NCBI GenBank assembly: GCA_905480085.1
Contig: CAJQPD010000253.1
Span: 1-5,059, forward strand
Length of the DNA: 5,059 nucleotides
Direction of reading: 5' to 3'
Source: an uncultured Acidimicrobiia bacterium
GTDB taxonomy: Bacteria > Actinomycetota > Acidimicrobiia > Spongiisociales > JAENVV01
In this document: positions 1 through 4,848 of the stretch, one piece after another
How the letters are laid out: each line of letters starts with the position of its first letter
Numbering within the stretch: position 1 is the first letter of the stretch
Notes under the pieces: generated by a model
The model's database searches: none
What the model was told of the DNA's origin: nothing
The model's input: the letters and a program-made list of their open reading frames with translations, nothing else
Position numbers and translations under genes: made by a program

Positions 1-2
1 CC

Positions 3-167
3 GCGCTTCTCGAGCACTCGACACAGGGTCCAACGACCATGGCGAGCGCCCAGGCGAACCAGGACGGCCGACAGGAGTTTGTAGCCAAGTTGCGGGCATG
101 GTCCGCCACAATGGGCGAACCGGTCGGCCTGGAGGCCGCAGAAGGGTTTAAGCGCCTTTTCCCGTAA
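3..167 (+). CDS. C-terminal end of an unidentified protein (partial, 5' truncated)
   Basis: An open frame enters from the left edge and runs 54 codons to a TAA at 165-167. About three quarters of its codons end in G or C, as expected for a real gene in this genome, while the other two + frames hit stops within the stretch (the longest at 148-150). The tail is Ala/Glu/Arg-rich and looks helical, with the pattern EFVAKLRAW followed by a short linker and a closing GFKRLFP. No motif identifies a family, so I assign no function. It converges on the ABC ATPase gene: its stop lies only 10 bases from the ATPase stop. Without the upstream part, neither length nor start can be judged. It could still be a chance frame, but codon bias and tight packing favour a gene. 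Confidence 0.55.
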   Translation, partial: ALLEHSTQGPTTMASAQANQDGRQEFVAKLRAWSATMGEPVGLEAAEGFKRLFP

Positions 168-168
168 C

Positions 169-190
169 GGCGGTGATCTAGTAGATCGCC
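169..190. terminator. Weak imperfect hairpin between convergent stops
   Basis: The sequence can fold as GGCG/CGCC (169-172 with 187-190) stacked on ATCT/AGAT (176-179 with 183-186), with a 3-nt bulge and an AGT loop. It spans the end of the ABC ATPase gene and sits just after the stop of the left-edge gene, where a bidirectional terminator would be expected. No T-run follows on either strand, so it is not a canonical intrinsic terminator. Confidence 0.2.
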
Positions 191-1356
191 TGCGAGCTAT
201 CCACGTCGAAGAAGTGCAACTTTGCCTTGTCGATTGCCAGACCGATGTTGTCACCCATCGTCGGAGCGAAATCCGGATTGATCCGGGCAACGAACTTGGT
301 CGTCGCACCCAACATCGCTTCGTCCGTGCCCTCATCGGCAAGCAGTTCGCGGATGTCCTCGGTTATGACTGGTGGAAAGTCAATCACGAAGTGAATAAAC
401 GCTTCTGAGCCAAGTTGCTCAACCAGGCCGACCTCAACGGGTAAATCTCCAGGCGTGCCAACCGCCGCCGCCACCTCGAACGCCTCCGGCCGGATTCCAA
501 GCACCACCCGTTTGCCAGCGTATTGAGACAGACCAGGACGGGCAGCCAGGTTATTCGGATCAAGCGTAAGGGTTGTCGCCCCGAACGTTGCCGTCATACC
601 GTCACCCGCCTGAGCCAGGTCGGCATAGACAAAGTTCATGGAAGGCGAGCCGATAAACCCGGCCACGAACAAGTTCAGTGGTCGGTCGTACAGCTCACGG
701 GGTGTCGCCGCCTGCTGCATGATGCCTTTTCGCATGACGGCCACCCTATCGCCCATCGTCATGGCTTCGACCTGATCATGGGTGACATACACAGTGGTTG
801 TCTTCAGACGGGCATGGAGCTGACCAAGCTCAGACCGCATCTGGACACGCAGCTTCGCATCGAGGTTGGAGAGGGGCTCATCCATGAGGAACGCAGCCGG
901 CTCTCGGACGATGGCTCGACCCATGGCAACCCGCTGGCGTTGACCTCCGGAGAGGGCTTTCGGCTTACGATCGAGATACTCGGTGATCTCAAGGATACGA
1001 GCAGCCTCATCGACTCGTCGGCTGACTTCGTCTTTGGGCATTTTGCGGAGCTTCAGACCGAACGCCATATTGTCGAAAACAGTCATATGCGGATACAGGG
1101 CATAGTTTTGGAAGACCATCGCAATGTTGCGATCTTTTGGCGGAATATCGTTGACAACCGTCTCGCCGATCTTCATGGTGCCTTCGGTGATGTCTTCAAG
1201 ACCGGCGATCATACGGAGCAGTGTCGACTTGCCACAGCCAGATGGGCCGACGAGTACCATAAACTCGCCGTCGTTGATCTCGAGGTTAATATCCATCAGA
1301 GCACGGGTACCACCCTCATAGATCTTGCCAATGCCATCAAGACTGATTGATGCCAT
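178..1356 (-). CDS. Sugar ABC transporter ATP-binding protein (MalK/UgpC/MsmX/MsiK type)
   Basis: This is the cytoplasmic ATPase subunit of a carbohydrate-type ABC importer: ATP hydrolysis by its dimer drives uptake through membrane permeases fed by a solute-binding protein. The 392 residues hold every catalytic element: Walker [10 protein letters not shown] (37-45), Q-loop Gln83 in QNYALYPHM, signature LSGGQ (135-139), Walker B FLMDE with catalytic Glu160, D-loop SNLD (163-166) and H-loop His193. From about residue 230 comes the TOBE/OB-fold regulatory region of the MalK class, with LGIRPE (286-291), VEQLGSE (312-318) and the usual closing LHFFD (380-384). Length is normal for the family. 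The ATG start has a GGAGGA three bases upstream. It is single in this window, with no permease or binding protein on either side, so it may be a shared ATPase serving several transporters, as MsmX and MsiK do. The substrate cannot be told from the sequence. Confidence 0.95.
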   Translation of the reverse strand: MASISLDGIGKIYEGGTRALMDINLEINDGEFMVLVGPSGCGKSTLLRMIAGLEDITEGTMKIGETVVNDIPPKDRNIAMVFQNYALYPHMTVFDNMAFGLKLRKMPKDEVSRRVDEAARILEITEYLDRKPKALSGGQRQRVAMGRAIVREPAAFLMDEPLSNLDAKLRVQMRSELGQLHARLKTTTVYVTHDQVEAMTMGDRVAVMRKGIMQQAATPRELYDRPLNLFVAGFIGSPSMNFVYADLAQAGDGMTATFGATTLTLDPNNLAARPGLSQYAGKRVVLGIRPEAFEVAAAVGTPGDLPVEVGLVEQLGSEAFIHFVIDFPPVITEDIRELLADEGTDEAMLGATTKFVARINPDFAPTMGDNIGLAIDKAKLHFFDVDSSQAIY

Positions 1357-1359
1357 GAT

Positions 1360-1365
1360 TCCTCC
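1360..1365 (-). promoter_or_regulatory. Ribosome-binding site of the ABC ATPase gene
   Basis: On the - strand this reads GGAGGA, three bases before the ATG at 1356-1354. It is a near-perfect anti-Shine-Dalgarno match and fixes that start. Confidence 0.85.
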
Positions 1366-1419
1366 ATTACGTGCGACTGGTCGGATAACAAATTACCATG
1401 TCGGCAACCGGCTTGAAGG
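1366..1419. promoter_or_regulatory. Divergent promoter region between ABC ATPase and SDR genes
   Basis: The whole gap between the two divergent start codons is 73 bp, so the promoters of both genes should lie here or overlap the coding ends. An AT-rich island at 1384-1397 (GATAACAAATTACC) stands out from the GC-rich surroundings. On the - strand it gives TAATTT, which could be a -10 box with TTCAAG 16 bases upstream as a weak -35. On the + strand no convincing paired hexamers are visible. Both assignments are by eye. Confidence 0.4.
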
Positions 1420-1420
1420 G
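1415..1420 (+). promoter_or_regulatory. Likely ribosome-binding site of the SDR gene
   Basis: GAAGGG lies nine bases before the GTG at 1430. It is a weaker match than those of the two - strand genes but is the only purine-rich candidate. It supports the GTG start, which puts the dinucleotide-binding strand right at the N terminus as is normal for SDRs. Confidence 0.5.
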
Positions 1421-1429
1421 TGAGCTCAC
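1420..1429. repeat. Perfect 10-bp palindrome GTGAGCTCAC abutting the SDR start codon
   Basis: GTGAGCTCAC is its own reverse complement and ends on the base before the GTG start at 1430. A second palindrome, CACGTG (1427-1432), overlaps it and includes the start codon. The position, between ribosome-binding site and start, would suit an operator or a structure affecting translation, but short palindromes are common by chance and no regulator gene is nearby. Confidence 0.3.
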
Positions 1430-2137
1430 GTGAATCGAAATGTCATCGTCATAACTGGAGGCACCGGAAGCCTCGGAACAGCCCTCGCCAAGCGGCTAGC
1501 GGCGTCTGGTGCTGCGCTGGCAGTCACCTACCTCATCCCCGAGGAAGCCGAAAAGTTCGAGGCAGAATTACACCTCGATGAGACCCGGCTACTCCTCAAG
1601 CGGGTGGATTCGACATCGGCAAGCAGCCTGAACGAGTTTATGAATCAGGCCGTTACCAAATTTGGCAGTGTGAACGGATTGGCTGCTCTGGTGGGCGGCT
1701 GGGCGGGCGGTCGCGACATTGACGAAACCGACGACGTTCGACTCGAACGAATGCTCGATCTCAACCTTCGTTCGGCGTTCTACGCCGTCCGGGCCATCAC
1801 GCCGCATCTCAAAGAAAACGGTTCTGGTCGGATTGTTCTGGTTGGTAGTCGGGGCGCCGATGATGGACCATCGGGACAGGCAGCGTTCAACATCGCCAAA
1901 GCCGGCGTTGGCGCATTGGGACGGTCAGCAGCTTCGGAGCTCAGCGACTTCGGCATCACGACCAACGTCGTGCAACCATCGGTGATCGACACGCCGGCCA
2001 CCCGTCGGGCGGTGCCCTTCGCAGACTATGTAAGTTGGCCAACTCCCGACGAGATCGCAGCTGTGATCGAGTTCCTGTTGTCCGATGCGTCGAGCGTCAT
2101 GTCGGGCGCCACCTTGCCGGTCTACGGCAACACCTAG
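1430..2137 (+). CDS. Short-chain dehydrogenase/reductase, quinoid dihydropteridine reductase-like, catalytic Tyr replaced by Phe
   Basis: A 235-residue single-domain Rossmann protein of the SDR superfamily, presumably cytoplasmic and NAD(P)H-binding. The N terminus MNRNVIVITGGTGSLG carries the glycine-rich loop (9-16) and Asp60 sits where the adenine ring is usually held. Asn112 (LNLRSAF), Ser140 and Lys157 occupy three places of the catalytic Asn-Ser-Tyr-Lys tetrad at standard spacing, but the Tyr place is Phe153 (AAFNIAK; codon TTC at 1886-1888). The usual NNAG motif is LVGG (87-90), followed by WAGG. The segment DTPATRRAVPFADYVSW (187-203) and the GGWAGG motif both resemble dihydropteridine reductase, from memory of the human QDPR sequence. 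That enzyme recycles quinonoid dihydrobiopterin, so a pterin or related substrate is possible but unproven. Loss of the Tyr argues for altered or absent reductase chemistry. Monocistronic in view; it starts with GTG and is divergent from the ABC ATPase. Confidence 0.85.
   Translation: MNRNVIVITGGTGSLGTALAKRLAASGAALAVTYLIPEEAEKFEAELHLDETRLLLKRVDSTSASSLNEFMNQAVTKFGSVNGLAALVGGWAGGRDIDETDDVRLERMLDLNLRSAFYAVRAITPHLKENGSGRIVLVGSRGADDGPSGQAAFNIAKAGVGALGRSAASELSDFGITTNVVQPSVIDTPATRRAVPFADYVSWPTPDEIAAVIEFLLSDASSVMSGATLPVYGNT
2134..2137. other. Shared CTAG: overlapping stop codons of convergent genes
   Basis: The + strand SDR ends in TAG at 2135-2137 and the - strand FIST gene ends in TAG read from 2136-2134. 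The palindrome CTAG serves both, giving a 4-bp convergent overlap and no room for a terminator between the genes. Confidence 0.95.
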
Positions 2138-3261
2138 ATCCGCTCGGAAAGCTCCACGGTCACGACACCAAAGCCAAGCATGCGGGATGCGCCGGCCACT
2201 GGCCCGATCTCGGCGGTTCCGATCATGCCGGCCAACGCGGCCGGTTGACGGGCCAGTTCGACGAGAGCTGCATCATGGTGCGGGTGTCCGAAGAAGGCCT
2301 TCCCTCGACCGCGGTCGGTGAACATCAGCATGCCGCCCGAGCCAAGCTCGACGATCGAATCGTTGAGATCGATTCCGGCCCTCGTGGAGTCGCGAACGTG
2401 GAACTGGACGGTTGATCCGACCGGCACCTCATCGGCGATCAGGATCGATTGGGTTTTCCGGTCGGCTCCGGTCACGGCCCGAATGAGAAAATCTCCTCGA
2501 CCGTGTTCGGGGGCGTATTCATCGAACGCAATCCCCAGCTGAATCCCGTAGCGCAACTGTTGTTGAGCACTTTCATCAAGGCCCTCGATGATTCTCTCTA
2601 CAAATGTCACGGCCGGCACCCCACCGATTTCCTCAATGACCCGGCCGGCCGCCCTGGTTACCACCGCCTGGGTACCTACTGGTTCACAACCTTGTGAAAC
2701 AACGGCCCGAAACTCAACGTCGCCCGATAACACGGCCGCCACCGCTCCATTCGTGAATACCTGACCGTTGACGAAGAGAATCGGTTCGTTGTCCAGAGAA
2801 CCGGGCATCCCCCCTCCAACCGGGACTGTGCCAAGCGACTCTGCAAACTGCCCGGCCGGAAAGCTGTACGGATCGGCAAGGAGTATCACCCCCCTGGCAT
2901 CCTCGGGGATATCTGCTCCGGCAATACCCATCCCCTGGTCGGTGCGATGCGCGACCATTCGCAAGGCCGTCACCCCGGCATCGTCAAGCCACGCCGCCCA
3001 CACCACGAGGGCGGCGCCCGATTCGAACTCCTCGGAACCGGCCACCAGCCCACTCGAGATGGCCCCGAGGCTGACTCCGCTCATCGACACCAACGACGCC
3101 AACCTGCCTGCGATACGGGGAGTCGCGTGACCGTGGTGAAAGGATGCGAATCCAAATACCAGGTCCGGAGCCCGGGTGATCCCGCTGAGGGCGAGACGAA
3201 TCGCCTCATTGAGCGCATCACCCGTGTCTTGGGAGATCGATACCCCGGAACCGAACCGCAT
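2134..3261 (-). CDS. FIST N- and C-domain protein (stand-alone FIST sensor-like protein)
   Basis: FIST domains are predicted small-ligand sensory modules found in bacterial signalling proteins; stand-alone two-part FIST proteins like this one have no well-established function. The 375 residues show the FIST N pattern GAISSGLVAGSEEFESG (66-82), then a VPVGGGMPG turn (147-155), LFVNGQVFTNGA (162-173) and VVSQGCEPVG (187-196). The FIST C part ends with FTDRGRGKAFFG (314-325), HHDAA (328-332) and EIGPVAG (351-357). The family's usual FSCNGRG is FTDRGRG here, so its cysteine is Asp316; Cys192 is the only Cys left. There is no signal peptide or membrane segment, so it is probably cytosolic, and there is no attached kinase, cyclase or methyl-acceptor domain. 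A GTG at 3264 directly precedes the ATG at 3261; I chose ATG because MRFGSG fits the family start. No clear Shine-Dalgarno is visible. It follows sthA by 18 bp on the same strand, suggesting co-transcription and perhaps translational coupling. Confidence 0.88.
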   Translation of the reverse strand: MRFGSGVSISQDTGDALNEAIRLALSGITRAPDLVFGFASFHHGHATPRIAGRLASLVSMSGVSLGAISSGLVAGSEEFESGAALVVWAAWLDDAGVTALRMVAHRTDQGMGIAGADIPEDARGVILLADPYSFPAGQFAESLGTVPVGGGMPGSLDNEPILFVNGQVFTNGAVAAVLSGDVEFRAVVSQGCEPVGTQAVVTRAAGRVIEEIGGVPAVTFVERIIEGLDESAQQQLRYGIQLGIAFDEYAPEHGRGDFLIRAVTGADRKTQSILIADEVPVGSTVQFHVRDSTRAGIDLNDSIVELGSGGMLMFTDRGRGKAFFGHPHHDAALVELARQPAALAGMIGTAEIGPVAGASRMLGFGVVTVELSERI

Positions 3262-3279
3262 CACCGCACGGTAGTACGG

Positions 3280-4680
3280 CTACAACCGACGACCGGATAT
3301 GTCCTGCAAGGCGTCGTAGGCGGCGTACTTGTAGACCTCGGACCTGGTGGGAGTGTTAAAGGTGGTGTGTATGAATCGGTCAACCAGGTCCCGGGCATGG
3401 ATGGCTGCCTGTCCGATGTGGACGAGTTCGGCTGCGTCCTCACCAAGAATGTGCACACCGAGCAGTCGATGATCGTCGCGTCTGACGATCAGTTTGATCA
3501 GCCCAACCGTCGTTCCGGCGATGCGACTTCTGCCGTTGTCGGCGAAGAATGCCCGCCCGATGGCATAGGACTCGCCGGCTTCTCTCGCTGCCTGCTCGGT
3601 CATGCCAACCATGCCGACTTCGGGCATCGAGTAAACCCCAAAGGTGGGAAGCGAGTCCAGCCGATCGACCGCGTGAAGATCGAAGGCGTGGGAAGCCGCA
3701 ATCCTTCCCTGCTCGGCCGATACCGATGCCAATGCGGGGGGTCCGACAACGTCACCCGCCGCGTAGATCCCGGGGCGGGTCGTTTGGAAGTGTTTATCGA
3801 CGATAATGTGGCTGCGGTTATCGACCTCGATACCCGCTTCATCGAGTCCGAGGCCCTCGACATTGCCCGCCCGGCCGGCCGCAAACAAGACCTTGTCGGG
3901 ATAGAGGGTTTCCCCATCCGGAAGGCCTACTTCGAGTCCACGATCGGTTCGCTTGATCGTTGACCCTGGCGCGTCAAAAACGAACCGCGCCCCGTCGGCG
4001 GTTAGCGCCTTGGCCAGCTGTTCGGAGATCTCCTCATCGGCAAACGGAATGAGTCGGGGTCCGCCGTCGATCAGCGTAACTTCTGCCCCGAGGGCGGTGA
4101 TGATCGAGGCGTACTCGGTGCCGACCGGACCGCCCCCGATGACGACCAACGATCGAGGGATCGACTCAAGCGCCAGGATCGAATCGGAGTCATCGACCGC
4201 CGGGTCGTCAAAGGGCACCGTATCAGGCCGGAACGGGCGCGATCCGGTTGCGATGAGAACCCGGTCAGCTTCCAGGACCCGATTGGCACCGGTAGCGTCT
4301 GTGACCGAGACGCTGCCGCCGGCAGTCAACGAGGCTGTGCCGTGCAGAAGATCAATCCGGTGACGTTCCATATTGCGCGATACGCCGTCGGCCACGAGTT
4401 CCGACACATCGTGGGCTCTCGCTCTGAGCACCTCAAGCACCTCGTCCGAAGACAGATCCAGGCCAACCCCATACACTTCGCGTCGGTGGAACCCCGATAG
4501 ATACATGGCCGCTTCTCGCAGGGTCTTGGTGGGGATACCGCCTCTCGAAACGACCGTGCCGCCGGGCCGGGCGTCGCGTTCGACAATCGCTACCGATTTT
4601 CCGAAATACGCAGCCATTGCCGCAGCCTTCTCGCCGGCCGGTCCCGACCCGATAACCACAAAGTCATATCCGTCAGTCAT
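3280..4680 (-). CDS. sthA: Si-specific NAD(P)+ transhydrogenase (soluble pyridine nucleotide transhydrogenase)
   Basis: A soluble FAD flavoprotein that passes hydride between NADH/NAD+ and NADPH/NADP+, balancing the two cofactor pools without the proton gradient. The 466 residues equal the length of the E. coli enzyme as I recall it. Visible are the FAD-binding GSGPAG (11-16), ATGSRPFRP (144-152) with the SthA-like DDSDSIL (163-169), the second nucleotide-binding motif GGGPVGTEYAS (182-192), AAGD (307-310), and a dimerisation domain with HILGEDAAELVHIGQA (410-425) and FNTPTRSE (441-448). The redox-disulfide region GGTVVSRGGIPTK (40-52) has no cysteine, which separates it from lipoamide dehydrogenase, mercuric and glutathione reductases; the C-terminal His of those enzymes is also replaced by Asn442. 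An in-frame GTG at 4692 is rejected as start because the next bases are the GGAGGA ribosome-binding site. It probably heads an operon with the FIST gene. A divergent relative without transhydrogenase activity cannot be excluded. Confidence 0.9.
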   Translation of the reverse strand: MTDGYDFVVIGSGPAGEKAAAMAAYFGKSVAIVERDARPGGTVVSRGGIPTKTLREAAMYLSGFHRREVYGVGLDLSSDEVLEVLRARAHDVSELVADGVSRNMERHRIDLLHGTASLTAGGSVSVTDATGANRVLEADRVLIATGSRPFRPDTVPFDDPAVDDSDSILALESIPRSLVVIGGGPVGTEYASIITALGAEVTLIDGGPRLIPFADEEISEQLAKALTADGARFVFDAPGSTIKRTDRGLEVGLPDGETLYPDKVLFAAGRAGNVEGLGLDEAGIEVDNRSHIIVDKHFQTTRPGIYAAGDVVGPPALASVSAEQGRIAASHAFDLHAVDRLDSLPTFGVYSMPEVGMVGMTEQAAREAGESYAIGRAFFADNGRSRIAGTTVGLIKLIVRRDDHRLLGVHILGEDAAELVHIGQAAIHARDLVDRFIHTTFNTPTRSEVYKYAAYDALQDISGRRL

Positions 4681-4684
4681 GTGT

Positions 4685-4690
4685 TCCTCC
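4685..4690 (-). promoter_or_regulatory. Ribosome-binding site that decides the sthA start
   Basis: On the - strand this reads GGAGGA, four bases before the ATG at 4680-4678. It overlaps the in-frame GTG at 4692-4690, so that GTG cannot be the start served by this site. The mature N terminus is therefore MTDGYDF rather than a version four residues longer. Confidence 0.85.
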
Positions 4691-4848
4691 ACGACGAATG
4701 GTACAGACAGCGACGTAGTTACGCCGGACAGCAGGGCGTCAGGTGTAGCGCAATATTCCGAGAGGTGAGGCCGAAGTGGAGTCGCCCAAGGAGAAGTCGT
4801 CTATCAACCCCACCGACCGCACCACCACGGTCGCGTGATACCAAAAGA
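4691..4848. promoter_or_regulatory. Upstream region of sthA, possibly a divergent promoter region
   Basis: No convincing gene is seen here. On the - strand TACCAT (4703-4698) fits an actinobacterial -10 TANNNT and lies just upstream of the sthA ribosome-binding site, but no good -35 is paired with it. A CGACCG/CGGTCG inverted repeat (4814-4819 with 4828-4833, 8-nt loop) and a small CGTA/TACG inverted repeat around 4715 are present. An AAGGAGA at 4788-4794 resembles a + strand ribosome-binding site but no start codon follows at a suitable distance. Confidence 0.35.

Noticed and set aside
523..1350. Long + strand frame (275 codons) antisense to the ABC ATPase
   Set aside because: It lies wholly opposite a gene with every ABC ATPase motif in order. 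Its translation has no recognisable domain, and it is the kind of open antisense frame that GC-biased wobble positions produce.
2228..2244. CCGGCC-AACGC-GGCCGG hairpin as terminator of the SDR transcript
   Set aside because: It lies within the FIST coding sequence, about 90 bases past the SDR stop, and has no T-run. GC-rich arms of six bases are expected by chance in this composition.
2947..3963. Long + strand frame (338 codons) antisense to the FIST gene and sthA
   Set aside because: Its first codon positions lie opposite the third codon positions of both - strand genes, the typical shadow phase in high-GC genomes. It crosses the boundary of two well-supported genes and is rich in Arg, Gly and His with no motif.
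3280..4680. Dihydrolipoamide dehydrogenase, mercuric reductase or mycothione reductase for the sthA gene
   Set aside because: The redox-active CxxxxC cysteines are both absent (Val43 and Gly48 in their places) and the C-terminal catalytic His is replaced, while DSDSIL and other stretches match SthA-type transhydrogenases.
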